This document shows positions 17,600 through 26,781 of a stretch of 64,000 nucleotides of DNA, piece by piece. The stretch covers positions 162,729 through 226,728 of the forward strand of contig BEHV01000002.1 in assembly GCA_002898315.1 (NCBI GenBank), written 5' to 3'. Each line of letters opens with the position of its first letter. Position 1 is the first letter of the stretch. The stretch is from a bacterium HR19. GTDB lineage: Bacteria; Calescibacteriota; Calescibacteriia; Calescibacteriales; Calescibacteriaceae. The position numbers and the translations under genes were made by a program. Under the pieces are notes generated by a model, which was not told where the DNA came from, made no database searches, and saw only the letters and a program-made list of their open reading frames with translations.

Positions 17600-18658
17600 A
17601 TGCAAGAAATCAAAGGAAGATATATAAGAGTAAAACTCCCAGATAACCTCAAAAGCGTTGAATGGAGAAAATCAGATAGCGAAACAAGAGTCCAAGTATT
17701 CCTCAAACTCTTCAACAAAGAAAGAGAAAAAAATCAGGTCTTCGTTTTTGCGGATGAGGGAATTTTTATCGCAAATTCAAATGTAAAATCTGACATCAGA
17801 ACAAACAAAGCAGAAATCGGAGATACTAGTTTTGAGACAAACGAATTAGCTCTTTTCATCTTTGAAAGTTCAGATGTTTTCTTGATATTCGGAGAGAACC
17901 AAGCAAACTATGTCAGCTCAATCTCTATAACGGTAGAGAGCGGGATATCTGTAAACCTTTTTGAAATCTGGAAGACGCCCCCGCAATCTTCTTCATTTAA
18001 CATAACAAAAATTTATCTCAAACCGTCAAGTTCTCTTAAACTGCTGTTTTTAGAAAACACAGAAGAATCATCCCTCGTGGTTCAGAAAAAAAAGTTTTTT
18101 ATCTCAGAAAGCTCTGATATGTACGGAGGAAATATATGGAGGGGATTAGGAAAAACCTTCGTTTCAGAGGAGGTATATCTTGATGGAGATGAGAGTTCTT
18201 TGAGGGATTTTCACCTGTGCTTGGGAGAAGGTAAGAAAAAACTTGAAGTAAATTACAAAGTTTTTCACAGAGGGAAAAGGACAAAAAGTTTTGTATCTTC
18301 TAAAATTATTTTGAAAGATAGCTCAGAGATTGCTTTCCTTGAAGATGCAGAGATAGAAAATTCAGCTCTTGATTCCGACTCTTATGTAGAGGGCAAGTCG
18401 CTGATTCTTTCGGAAAAAGCCAAAAACTTCCTTATTCCGTCAATGAATATAGGGGTAAATATAGTCAAGGCGAAGCACTCTGCTTCTTGTAGTAGAGTGG
18501 GGGAAAAAGAACTCTTCTATCTTATGTCAAGAGGTCTTGATAGAGAAACTGCCGAAAAACTTATAATATATGGTTTTATATCAGAGATACTTAATGAGTT
18601 CCCTTTGAAACGTTTTATTCCCAAACTCCCTGATTTCCCCCAAGACCTTTTGCTTTGA
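17600..18658 (+). CDS. SufB/SufD-family Fe-S assembly protein (SufD-like)
   Basis: 352 residues. The C-terminal segment HSASCSRVGEKELFYLMSRG, followed by LDRETAEKLIIYGF and a short tail (about 295-345), is the hallmark end of SufB/SufD, which form a beta-helix scaffold with the SufC ATPase for building Fe-S clusters. The family's HGAT motif is HSAS here, followed by a cysteine. The N-terminal two thirds are beta-rich and poorly conserved, fitting SufD more than SufB. No sufB, sufC or sufS lies in the window. It is probably cotranscribed with tRNA-Pro and thioredoxin. Its last 44 nt overlap the 3' end of the opposing GGDEF gene. Confidence 0.72.
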   Translation: MQEIKGRYIRVKLPDNLKSVEWRKSDSETRVQVFLKLFNKEREKNQVFVFADEGIFIANSNVKSDIRTNKAEIGDTSFETNELALFIFESSDVFLIFGENQANYVSSISITVESGISVNLFEIWKTPPQSSSFNITKIYLKPSSSLKLLFLENTEESSLVVQKKKFFISESSDMYGGNIWRGLGKTFVSEEVYLDGDESSLRDFHLCLGEGKKKLEVNYKVFHRGKRTKSFVSSKIILKDSSEIAFLEDAEIENSALDSDSYVEGKSLILSEKAKNFLIPSMNIGVNIVKAKHSASCSRVGEKELFYLMSRGLDRETAEKLIIYGFISEILNEFPLKRFIPKLPDFPQDLLL

Positions 18659-19976
18659 GCAATCTCTTATCTGCAACTTTTATTATCTCCTCGTAGTTTG
18701 AATCCGCTTCTTTTACTGCACATAAGCCCCAGCTCACAGTGGGGCTTTCCCCAAGAATAGCTTTGAGTTCTTGATATAAACTGAATTTTCCAGTTATCCT
18801 CCTTATGACAGATATACTTTCCTCTTTCTCTATTTCATCAAGAAGAAGAACGAACTCATCTCCTCCAAATCTTGCAGGTATATCGTATCCTCTTACATTC
18901 TGCTTCAAAATAAGAGCGAATTTTTTCAAAATCTCATCTCCTACTGTATGACCGTACTTATCATTGATTGACTTGAATCTATCTATGTCAAATATAACTA
19001 CAACATAGTTTTTCTGAGTTCTCCTGTATTTTGCAAAGTTTTGTTCTAAGCGAGCCATAAAATATCTTCTGTTGTATATTGCGGTAAGAGGGTCTGTGAT
19101 AGCTTTTATTTTTAGCTCTTCTTCGGTCTCTATGCGTTTGAGTATAGCAGATGTTAATTTTGAGATAAGATAGAGAAGATTCTTCTTGTTTGCGTCAAGT
19201 TCTCCTCTCACTACTATAAATCCATACTTTTCTCCGTTAGATAATGGAAATGAAGTGTATTCTTTCTCTTCTTCTATCATTCCCTTTGCTATACTATCTA
19301 TGATTTTGCTTAAAAACTCCTCTCCTTTGATTATCTTTATTTTTTCTTTTTTGTCGGTTTCTGTTATTACTTCTTGTTCAGAACTCTTCTCAAATATAGC
19401 TATGCCTATTTCATTTTGGGGTAGTATATACTCCAAAAAATTTCCAACTTCTCTGAAAAGTTTATATCTATCTGTTTCCGCAATTGAGTATCTTATAAAG
19501 TTTGTGAGGTAAATGATAAATTTTTCATGCTTATCAGCAGAAACTAATTTTTCTTTGATTCCTTTTTTGGTTTTCAGTATTGTATAGAATATTTCTTCTA
19601 ACTCTTTTGATAATTCAGGAATACTGATTTTCTCTAATTTTTCGTCCGGGCTTTTGGGGGAAGATGCTTTTTCTTCCTTTCCTTCTGGATTTTCTAATAT
19701 ATTTTTTATGTATTTCAGCTCTTCAAAGAAATTCAATATCTTTGATATGAACTCTCTGTAAATTATAAAGCTCAAAATAAAGAGCGAAAAAGCAATTAAA
19801 ATGAAAGAGATTATATCTATCCTCCCAAAGATGTGGAGCAAAAGGAGAATAATGAAAATAGTTGCAGGAATAATAAAAAAGCTCTTTGGAAGAATGAAAA
19901 ATATTCTCATTTTCGCCAGGGCGAGCGAGGCAAAAGAAAATAAAACAAAAAGCAGTATATACAAAGTGATTTCCAT
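18615..19976 (-). CDS. Membrane-anchored diguanylate cyclase
   Basis: 453 residues. Two or three N-terminal transmembrane helices (about 1-80) are followed by a GAF-like or other sensory region (about 150-290) and a GGDEF domain (about 295-450). The active-site motif FGGDEF is at 370-375, and an allosteric I-site RGYD lies at 362-365, so the enzyme should make c-di-GMP and be product-inhibited. The PilZ protein at 59.1 kb is a possible effector in the same genome. The 3' end overlaps the SufD-like gene. Confidence 0.9.
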   Translation of the reverse strand: MEITLYILLFVLFSFASLALAKMRIFFILPKSFFIIPATIFIILLLLHIFGRIDIISFILIAFSLFILSFIIYREFISKILNFFEELKYIKNILENPEGKEEKASSPKSPDEKLEKISIPELSKELEEIFYTILKTKKGIKEKLVSADKHEKFIIYLTNFIRYSIAETDRYKLFREVGNFLEYILPQNEIGIAIFEKSSEQEVITETDKKEKIKIIKGEEFLSKIIDSIAKGMIEEEKEYTSFPLSNGEKYGFIVVRGELDANKKNLLYLISKLTSAILKRIETEEELKIKAITDPLTAIYNRRYFMARLEQNFAKYRRTQKNYVVVIFDIDRFKSINDKYGHTVGDEILKKFALILKQNVRGYDIPARFGGDEFVLLLDEIEKEESISVIRRITGKFSLYQELKAILGESPTVSWGLCAVKEADSNYEEIIKVADKRLLKAKGLGGNQGVWE

Positions 19977-20069
19977 ATTTGCTCAATCTCCTTCCTCACG
20001 ATTTCCCGATACAATAAAAAATATAAAAATCCTGAATATACTTATTGCTTTACTTATACTTTTTTCTTG

Positions 20070-20075
20070 TATCTT
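20070..20075 (+). promoter_or_regulatory. Putative -10 box of trpF (leaderless-type)
   Basis: TATCTT separated by 5 nt from the trpF ATG at 20081. No ribosome-binding site is visible. It lies in the divergent region between the GGDEF gene and trpF. Confidence 0.3.
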
Positions 20076-20080
20076 ATTTT

Positions 20081-20707
20081 ATGGTTGTGAAGATATGTGG
20101 TCTGACAAATGAGGAAGATGTTCTGCTATGCGACAGCGAAGGAGCAGATATGCTCGGATTCATATTTATAAGGCAAAGCCCAAGATATGTAGAGAAGGGC
20201 TCAAAAATCTTTAAATTGAAAACTCGTGCGAAAAAGGTTGCTGTGCTATCAAATCCAGAGATAAAAAATATTGAATTCTTCGCAGAGCATTTTGAGTTCG
20301 TTCAGCTACACGGATTGGAAGAAAGAAAAACTATAAATGAATTCAAAAAAATCGGTTTGAAAATCATAAAGACAATTTTCCCGGAAGTTGAAGAGTCGGT
20401 AAAGCTGTGCTTTCAAGTTTCAGATGTAGTTGACCTTTTTCTTGTTGATTCGTCTTCCAAACTCAAAGGAGTAAAGAGTTCCCTCTTTTCATTAGAAAAA
20501 CTGAAAGATATATTAGATAGTGAAGGAAAGATTCTCGGTGTGAATTACATATTATCTGGTGGCTTAAATCCCGAAAATGTTGTAGAATTTCTCAGAATCT
20601 TAAAGCCCTACGGTGTTGATGTCGCCTCTGGTGTAGAGGACTCTCCCGGAAAAAAATCTCCCGAAAAAGTGAGAAAATTCATACTAAGTGTAAAAAATTT
20701 TTCTTAA
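20081..20707 (+). CDS. trpF: Phosphoribosylanthranilate isomerase TrpF
   Basis: 208-residue TIM-barrel enzyme that isomerises N-(5-phosphoribosyl)anthranilate to CdRP in tryptophan synthesis. The N-terminus MVVKICGLT with MLGFIFIRQSPR, the QLHG motif and the C-terminal SGGLNPENV and GVDVASGVE phosphate-binding loops are diagnostic. ATG 20081 gives the standard N-terminus; the longer TTG start at 20045 would add an unrelated hydrophobic stretch. No other trp gene is adjacent. The next gene starts 2 nt after its stop. Confidence 0.93.
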   Translation: MVVKICGLTNEEDVLLCDSEGADMLGFIFIRQSPRYVEKGSKIFKLKTRAKKVAVLSNPEIKNIEFFAEHFEFVQLHGLEERKTINEFKKIGLKIIKTIFPEVEESVKLCFQVSDVVDLFLVDSSSKLKGVKSSLFSLEKLKDILDSEGKILGVNYILSGGLNPENVVEFLRILKPYGVDVASGVEDSPGKKSPEKVRKFILSVKNFS

Positions 20708-20709
20708 AC

Positions 20710-21381
20710 ATGCATAAAATCAACTCAAAAATGCGCGAGATAGATTCAGGAATACAATTTGATTTTCCAACCGGAGAAAAAGGTATCTTCTTCTTCAAGA
20801 ATTTTCAAATCACAGAAGAATTCATAAACGATATGGTTCTTGCGAGACAAAATCATACGGGAACAAATATAATTTATCCAGATGAATACAATAAATTTGA
20901 ATTTTTTGATGGCTTGGTCTCTTATAGGAGTGTAAGGCAATATCTTGGTGTTAAGACCGCAGATTGTCTCCCTGTTCTTTTCGCATCAGAGAAGTTAAAG
21001 GGTTGCTTTCATTCTGGATGGAGAGGTCTGATAAACGGTATAGTTGAAAACCTTTATGAAAAGGTGAAAATTATGGGTGAGGATTTTTCAGAAATAACAT
21101 TTGTTATTGGACCTCATATCTGTGGCAGATGCTATGAAGTCAAGGAAGATGTAGCCGATATTTTCATAAGATTTGCAAAGGAGAAAGGTATCAGCCAGAG
21201 TGTATTTATGTATTTCAAAGACCACAAGATTTTTATTGATCTTGCTTCCTGCTGTAAGGCCTTGCTCAAAACATTTTCTGTAAAAAAAATTTTTGATGTC
21301 CAGATATGTGTTAAAGAAGATATGAGGTTTTTTTCAAGAAGAAGGGGAGATAATTCCTCGCAGATTTCAGTGATATTTTAG
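20710..21381 (+). CDS. YfiH/LACC1-type purine nucleoside phosphorylase family protein
   Basis: 223-residue multicopper-oxidase-like (laccase domain) protein. A zinc site can be read as His49 (RQNHTG), Cys86 (KTADCLPVL) and His101 (FHSGWRG), with GPHICGRCYEV at 134-144. Family members cleave adenosine or inosine by phosphorolysis and deaminate adenosine; a peptidoglycan-quality role has been reported for E. coli YfiH. It starts 2 nt after trpF, so the two are translationally coupled. The family is usually encoded elsewhere, and I see no metabolic link to tryptophan. Confidence 0.85.
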   Translation: MHKINSKMREIDSGIQFDFPTGEKGIFFFKNFQITEEFINDMVLARQNHTGTNIIYPDEYNKFEFFDGLVSYRSVRQYLGVKTADCLPVLFASEKLKGCFHSGWRGLINGIVENLYEKVKIMGEDFSEITFVIGPHICGRCYEVKEDVADIFIRFAKEKGISQSVFMYFKDHKIFIDLASCCKALLKTFSVKKIFDVQICVKEDMRFFSRRRGDNSSQISVIF

Positions 21382-21477
21382 GATGAATTTTGTGTTTAGT
21401 TATTGAGCGTGGGAGAGCATATTTTGTAAAAGAAGATATTTTTGTCCGAAGGTAATAAAATAATTTTTTTATATTGG

Positions 21478-21564
21478 GGGTAGGTGGCGGAATGGTAGAC
21501 GCAGGGGACTTAAAATCCCCTGGGGGTGTAAACCCCCGTGCGGGTTCAAGTCCCGCCCTACCCA
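21478..21564 (+). tRNA. tRNA-Leu(UAA)
   Basis: Type II tRNA: acceptor GGGTAGG/CCTACCC, anticodon loop CTTAAAA (anticodon TAA) closed by GGGGA/TCCCC, a long variable arm GGGGGT/ACCCCC, T arm GCGGG-TTCAAGT-CCCGC and discriminator A at 21564. CCA is not encoded. The FIST protein GTG follows at 21575, exactly 10 nt after the discriminator base. Confidence 0.93.
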
Positions 21565-21574
21565 CATATTATTT

Positions 21575-22705
21575 GTGTTTTGTACAACCTCTTTCTCTAA
21601 CATCAAAAGCGAAGAAAAAGCATGCAAGAGCATCATAGATGAAGTTATAAGTAAACTTGAACTACCGAGAAAAAAAGATATGATGCTCATAATTTTCCTC
21701 AGCTCAAAATACAAAGTTGAAAAAGTGATGGATTTTTTTTCAGATATAGATAATATCGGTGTCTCTGTTGGTGGAAATATAACAGATGATGGTGAATTTG
21801 AAGGAGAAGAGTCAGGAATATCTGTTCTCGCAATAGATAAAAGGTATATCCGTTGTCAGAGCTTCTCTTTTTCCGTCCCACAAATGGGATTGAGGGAAGT
21901 AGGTAGAAAAATCGCAGAAAGATTTGCAACAGACATACCATCATCTCTAATTCTTTTTCCAACCCCTTTTTATAACATAGATGAAATTCTGAACGGAATA
22001 AGAGATATAAAAAGTGATAACCTTTTTGTAACCGGAGGAGTAGCGAGTTCTTATGGAGATTCTCCTATCTTTACATTTGAAAATGGCTCGATAGGAAGCT
22101 ATGCGATAAGTGGAGTGTTTTTGGAAGGTGTGGAGGGAAGCGGAAGAGTTGCTCAGAGCTGTAAAGTTGTGAGCAGTAAGTTTGTGGTTACATCATCAGA
22201 AACCAATGTCATAGAGGAGATAGATGGAGAGTTAGCTTCTGATGTGTTGAACTATGTTGCTTCTGAAGTAATTACCGAAGAACCCGATATAGGAAAATTA
22301 CCATGGTTCGTCGGAGTTGAAATTGACAGCAGATTGGAGCTGTTCAGATTCTATCCTATTTTAGATGTCAAAAACGGGTATATATATGTTGGTGGTGAAG
22401 TGGAGGTAGGAAAAAACATAGTGTTTGCGGTTATGTCTCGGAAATATGCAGATGAGATTTCAAAAATGGAGTTTTCATCCATCAGTCCTAATTTATCTTA
22501 CGATTTTTGCATGATTTTCAACTGCCTTGCGAGAGGAAAAAAGTTTTTCGGAAGAAAAAATCACGATATATCAATAGTAAAAAAGAGATTGAAGTGTTCT
22601 ATAGGTGGGTTTTTTTCAAACGGTGAAATAATAACTTTGGGTTCGCCTTTTCTTTTCACATACTCAGCAGTTCTCGCAAATTTCAGAAAAGTTTTCATAT
22701 CGTAA
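21575..22705 (+). CDS. FIST-domain sensor protein
   Basis: 376 residues spanning FIST_N (about 5-190) and FIST_C (about 200-355). The FIST_C core reads VAQSCKVVSSKFVVTSSETN then VIEEIDGELASDVL, matching the family pattern around a conserved A-Q-x-C block. FIST proteins are stand-alone or signal-coupled cytoplasmic sensors thought to bind small ligands such as amino acids. GTG 21575 lies 10 nt after tRNA-Leu with no Shine-Dalgarno sequence, and gives the usual family N-terminus. The two genes that follow encode membrane coiled-coil proteins resembling degenerate chemoreceptor signalling domains, so this may be their ligand-sensing partner. Confidence 0.8.
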   Translation: MFCTTSFSNIKSEEKACKSIIDEVISKLELPRKKDMMLIIFLSSKYKVEKVMDFFSDIDNIGVSVGGNITDDGEFEGEESGISVLAIDKRYIRCQSFSFSVPQMGLREVGRKIAERFATDIPSSLILFPTPFYNIDEILNGIRDIKSDNLFVTGGVASSYGDSPIFTFENGSIGSYAISGVFLEGVEGSGRVAQSCKVVSSKFVVTSSETNVIEEIDGELASDVLNYVASEVITEEPDIGKLPWFVGVEIDSRLELFRFYPILDVKNGYIYVGGEVEVGKNIVFAVMSRKYADEISKMEFSSISPNLSYDFCMIFNCLARGKKFFGRKNHDISIVKKRLKCSIGGFFSNGEIITLGSPFLFTYSAVLANFRKVFIS

Positions 22706-22768
22706 TTGAGCTATATGGTTTTTATTGTAAAATTCGGAAGAAATATTTAAACTAATTTTTATATACTT

Positions 22769-24508
22769 ATGCTTTGGCTCTATGCTATAAGGTTTGTGCT
22801 CAAATTGCTTGCTGTCTCCTTTGTTGATTACTCTAAAATCACGTCTCCTGAATTTTCCTTGCCTTTCCTTTTCATTTCCTCTTTTGAAATATTATTTTCA
22901 CGCAGATTATATTCTCGCAGAGAAAACATATATCTTATCGCAATAGCTTCTTTTCTCATCTATCTTATCACAATATACTCCAAAGCTCATCTTTATCTCC
23001 TTTTGCTTTTCTTATTCATTGATATAAGCTCGGGAATGGCTATTTTTTTGAGATGGGTGGTATTTCTACCTCTGATATTTACGGTTGCGATTTTCTCTCT
23101 CAATATCCCTGTTTTATTTGTGTCTCGCTCGGTGAGTCCAGATAAAGACCTACCCGAAAATTTCAAGGTGATCAAAGGAAGCATGATAGACAGATACACG
23201 GGGAAAAAGGGGAGTGTAAATTTTTTGGGTGGTTTCCTTGTTGGTAATTATCTTTTTTCCACAACATCTCCAGAAGGAGACGAGTTCTTTGTTTTTCTGA
23301 GAACAATTGATAGCGAGAAAGAAATACTCTTTTTTTCTTTTTTGATAATTTTGAGTTTGATTTTCGTACTACTTATTTTGCAAACTGAAAGAAAAGATTT
23401 TTCCGCAGATTCATACTCAAATGGTAAAGCCAAAACAGATAGAAATATATCTGATGAAAAGGGGGTGCCAAGCGAAGATAAAACCGAACTCTTTGCTCTA
23501 TACAAAAAATATTTAGAAGAAGCCATATCAAATCTGAAAGTAAACATTGAAGAAGATAAAGCTTACCTATCATCAATCACCAAAACCTTAGACGATTTCA
23601 AGTTTAAGGTCTCATCAATACTTCTTGAAAGATCATCTGAAACAGATGTAGGGTCATTGATTAAGAATTTCAAATCATCAATATATGATAAAGTTCAGCA
23701 AATATCTAAAAAGATTGATGAGTTTGAAAGAGTCATTGATATTTCTGCATTTGAGAGAATTCAGCTCTCATCTTATGATTTTTATCTCTCTCTTATTACA
23801 CTTAAAGAGAGTATAAGCTCACTCCGTGAAATTTTGCTCCATAAGTTCAGAAATATTGAGTATGTTTTCCACGAGATTTACTCCCCTCTTGGCGGTATAG
23901 AGAATGATATTGGTAAAATAAGATTTTTCAACATACAGAAAATTTTTGATTTTTCCGACATTGAAGAGGTATTTCAGGATTTTTGTGAAATGATTGTAAG
24001 GTTCAAATCAAGTATATCTGCAATTCTTGACAGCATAAAAATTCTCGCTTTCAACTCTTTCGTGATAGCATATAAAATAAAGGACAAGGTGGAAAGCTTT
24101 GAAGTCCTTTCATCAGCGATAGAGATGATAATGGTAAATGTAGAGAATTTTTACTCTGAAGTGCAGGAGCTATGGAATGTGGTAGAGGAAAATCTGGCAA
24201 ACCTTAGGTTTGAAAACCCAGGTATTTCACTTGACGAGCTTGAAAAACAGATTGCCGAAGCGAAGAAAATATTAGACGAAGGAATGCAGGGAATAAGGTC
24301 TTTCGTAAGTTCTCTTGTCCAGTTTACCAATACATTTTTGAACAATTTAAGTTCGGGTATAGAAGATATGACAGAAGGTACCAATTTCTTCTCCAAAGTT
24401 CATATCAAATTTGAACTCCTGAAAGATAGTTTTGATTTGATAAAAGGAGATATTTCTCTGCTAGAAGATTTTGCAAGTAAAAAAAGTGAGGGGGTGGAAG
24501 AAAAATGA
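22769..24508 (+). CDS. Membrane coiled-coil protein, degenerate chemoreceptor-like
   Basis: 579 residues. The N-terminal half-membrane region has several helices (about 5-125), a short extracytoplasmic loop (about 130-185) and a final helix near 190-210. It is followed by about 360 residues of mainly coiled coil. Near 415-445 the sequence ILDSIKILAFNSFVIAYKI followed by FEVLSSAIEM has the shape of a methyl-accepting hairpin tip (I-x-x-I-A-x-N-A-x-I-E-A then F-x-V-V-A-x-E-V), but the CheW-contact residues are lost. This resemblance is read by eye. The stop overlaps the next start (ATGA). Confidence 0.5.
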   Translation: MLWLYAIRFVLKLLAVSFVDYSKITSPEFSLPFLFISSFEILFSRRLYSRRENIYLIAIASFLIYLITIYSKAHLYLLLLFLFIDISSGMAIFLRWVVFLPLIFTVAIFSLNIPVLFVSRSVSPDKDLPENFKVIKGSMIDRYTGKKGSVNFLGGFLVGNYLFSTTSPEGDEFFVFLRTIDSEKEILFFSFLIILSLIFVLLILQTERKDFSADSYSNGKAKTDRNISDEKGVPSEDKTELFALYKKYLEEAISNLKVNIEEDKAYLSSITKTLDDFKFKVSSILLERSSETDVGSLIKNFKSSIYDKVQQISKKIDEFERVIDISAFERIQLSSYDFYLSLITLKESISSLREILLHKFRNIEYVFHEIYSPLGGIENDIGKIRFFNIQKIFDFSDIEEVFQDFCEMIVRFKSSISAILDSIKILAFNSFVIAYKIKDKVESFEVLSSAIEMIMVNVENFYSEVQELWNVVEENLANLRFENPGISLDELEKQIAEAKKILDEGMQGIRSFVSSLVQFTNTFLNNLSSGIEDMTEGTNFFSKVHIKFELLKDSFDLIKGDISLLEDFASKKSEGVEEK

Positions 24509-26127
24509 AATTTGATTCCGCAAAAATAAAGCCAGCTCACAGAGATATATTCAAGGTTATTTTGCTTATTGCAATTTTTATTCTTCTCAATATATCCTTC
24601 GGTAAAGGTATTTTTGATTTTCCCGATCTTTATATTTTGCCTTTTGGATTCATATTGGCACTCTTTATTAGAAAAGAAAGAAAATTATTCTTTTTCATCT
24701 TCTTCACGACATTTCTTCTTCCATATTTTGGTATAAGAACTGCTTTCTCATCGGTTCTATATCATGAGCTATCAGCTATATTGATTCTCTCTCTTTCATC
24801 ACTCTTTATTTCACTTGTCTTATCATTTCTCACCGTAAAATTTCTGCAAGATAAAGGAGAAATTTTTTATAAGATAAGTGAGGTTGAAGACAAAAAGTTA
24901 GAAAAAGAGAAAGAGGTGGAAGTGTATGTGAGAGATGATGAAGATCAGAAAAGAGTAGTAGAAGAATTGAAAGATGAGATAAGATTTTTTGAAACAGAGA
25001 TAGAGAGCGAGGTAAGGAAGAAATTTCCCGAAATTAATTCGGCTGAAGAAGAGCTGGAAAAGAGCATAGAAAGAGAGAAGAAAAGAAGAGAGGAGAGCAT
25101 AGCATCTTTGTATGAGCTGAAAGAGAAGATTTCCTACTTCAAAAAGAGAGTGAGCAAAAGCTACTCTGAACTCTCTTCATTCATAAAAGATGTCAAAGAT
25201 ATTTATACATATACTGTTTCGTTTATCAGAAAAGTTGAGAATTTGAAAGAACTTTTAGATGCTAAAATTCCCGCTAAAACAACAATTTCCCTTATGTCTG
25301 ACAAAAAAATTTTGGAATTGAAAGATATCTTTGAATCTTTCAGCAATTCCTTCAGAGAGCAAGTTGAGAGAATCCTGAAGTTTAATGTGGAAGATATGAT
25401 GGAAAAAATATTCATTTTGCGGACATTGATATACAACTTGAAAGAGCTTTTAAAAAAGCTTGATAGAATAAACTACTTTTCTTATGCTGTTTCACTTAAA
25501 ATATCACAGATCGCAGGCAGTTCAGGAGATAGTGCTGTGAGAAGAACTCTTCTTTCCATAGCCCAAGATATAGATAACCTTTCATTCAAGTCATTAATTA
25601 TATTCAGCGAAGCAGAGGAAAACATTGAAAAACTTGAAAAGAAAACAGGTGTCGTTGTTGAAAGCTTTGATGAAAAAAGCGAAAACCTGAACCAGATGAG
25701 ATCTTCTATTAAAAATGCCATGAACAAGCTGAATGTCATTCTCAAAGACAGAATTCAAAACTTTACTCAGGAAGTGAGTGGTTTTATGAACATATCAGAG
25801 ATAGAAGAAATCAACAGATTTATTTCGAAGAATCAAGAATATATACAGAATATTTTGGAGTTTGGTCAAGATATAGAGAAAAAATTTCTCGTTTTCATAG
25901 ACATGCTTGAAAGAATAGAATCTGATATAGATGAACTCATAGATATATTTATACTATATGAAAATCAGTTTGAGGAAATCATAAGCAGAGAGAAGAAAAT
26001 TCTTGAAGAGTTGTCAGAAATAGAGTTTGGCTGGAAGAAACTTTATTTATCTGATTTCAAGAGCATTTCAGAGCTAAGGAATATAAAAAATATAATATCA
26101 GAATTTGAAAAAGAATTTATGTCTTAA
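24505..26127 (+). CDS. Membrane coiled-coil protein, second pseudo-chemoreceptor
   Basis: 540 residues with about four N-terminal transmembrane helices (15-115), then a long acidic/basic coiled coil. Around 325-355 the segment INYFSYAVSLKISQIAG followed by RRTLLSIAQDIDNLSFKS again resembles the hairpin tip of a methyl-accepting domain with the conserved glutamates and asparagine missing. Its architecture parallels the upstream protein although sequence identity is low by eye, suggesting divergent paralogues or a heteromeric pair. ATG 24505 overlaps the upstream TGA by 4 nt. No cheA or cheW is in the window. Confidence 0.5.
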   Translation: MKFDSAKIKPAHRDIFKVILLIAIFILLNISFGKGIFDFPDLYILPFGFILALFIRKERKLFFFIFFTTFLLPYFGIRTAFSSVLYHELSAILILSLSSLFISLVLSFLTVKFLQDKGEIFYKISEVEDKKLEKEKEVEVYVRDDEDQKRVVEELKDEIRFFETEIESEVRKKFPEINSAEEELEKSIEREKKRREESIASLYELKEKISYFKKRVSKSYSELSSFIKDVKDIYTYTVSFIRKVENLKELLDAKIPAKTTISLMSDKKILELKDIFESFSNSFREQVERILKFNVEDMMEKIFILRTLIYNLKELLKKLDRINYFSYAVSLKISQIAGSSGDSAVRRTLLSIAQDIDNLSFKSLIIFSEAEENIEKLEKKTGVVVESFDEKSENLNQMRSSIKNAMNKLNVILKDRIQNFTQEVSGFMNISEIEEINRFISKNQEYIQNILEFGQDIEKKFLVFIDMLERIESDIDELIDIFILYENQFEEIISREKKILEELSEIEFGWKKLYLSDFKSISELRNIKNIISEFEKEFMS

Positions 26128-26216
26128 ATCTGAAACTCTGCTCAACTCAAAAATTTTCGGCAACAAATTTTTCAGTTTTTTTATCAACAAAAGATAACTT
26201 CATAATTTTTAAAAAA

Positions 26217-26717
26217 ATGAATTTGGAAAGCATACTTTTTTTCGTCTTTGCGAGTGCAAGCATAATCTCTTCTGTTCTGGCTATTTCAAGAAGGCAACCT
26301 ATTTTTGGTGTTATGTATCTTTTGGTTCTCGGTTTATCTGTTGCCGGGCTCTTCGCAGTAAAAAAAGCGTTCTTCCTCTCCTTGATTCAGATAATAATAT
26401 ACGTCGGAGCAGTGCTTGTCCTCTTCGTATTTGTCATAGCTATGATGAACCTCTCAAAAGAAGAACTTATATTCGGAAAGATCAGGAGATCAAGATTTTT
26501 CTTCCTTATTCCCTTGATGCTTACTTTCATACTTATACTATCGGTCGTAATATCTGAAAGTACGCATAACATACAGAGGTTTCAGTTCTTCACAGCAAAA
26601 GATGTTTCACTTGCTCTTTATAAAGACCTTATTTTCCATTTTGAATACCTTTCTGTTTTTTTATTATCAGCAATAGTAATAACTGTTTTCATAGGTATGA
26701 GAGGAAAAAAGCTGTGA
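26217..26717 (+). CDS. nuoJ: NADH-quinone oxidoreductase subunit J
   Basis: 166-residue membrane subunit of complex I with five helices. The segment FFLSLIQIIIYVGAVLVLFVFVIAMMN-type third helix (about 56-82) is the NuoJ signature, including the pi-bulge region that couples quinone chemistry to proton pumping. No Shine-Dalgarno sequence precedes ATG 26217. It begins a plus-strand cluster nuoJKLMN. nuoH, nuoI and the peripheral-arm genes are not upstream of it, so this is a split cluster. Confidence 0.92.
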   Translation: MNLESILFFVFASASIISSVLAISRRQPIFGVMYLLVLGLSVAGLFAVKKAFFLSLIQIIIYVGAVLVLFVFVIAMMNLSKEELIFGKIRRSRFFFLIPLMLTFILILSVVISESTHNIQRFQFFTAKDVSLALYKDLIFHFEYLSVFLLSAIVITVFIGMRGKKL

Positions 26718-26781
26718 GAGATGAAATGGAATATGCTGAAAGCAAGAAAATTTTTTAAATAGAGGATATATGGTATAAGAT

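Noticed and set aside
20045-20080. TTG 20045 as trpF start
   Set aside because: It would add a hydrophobic 12-residue stretch before the standard MVVKICGLT N-terminus.
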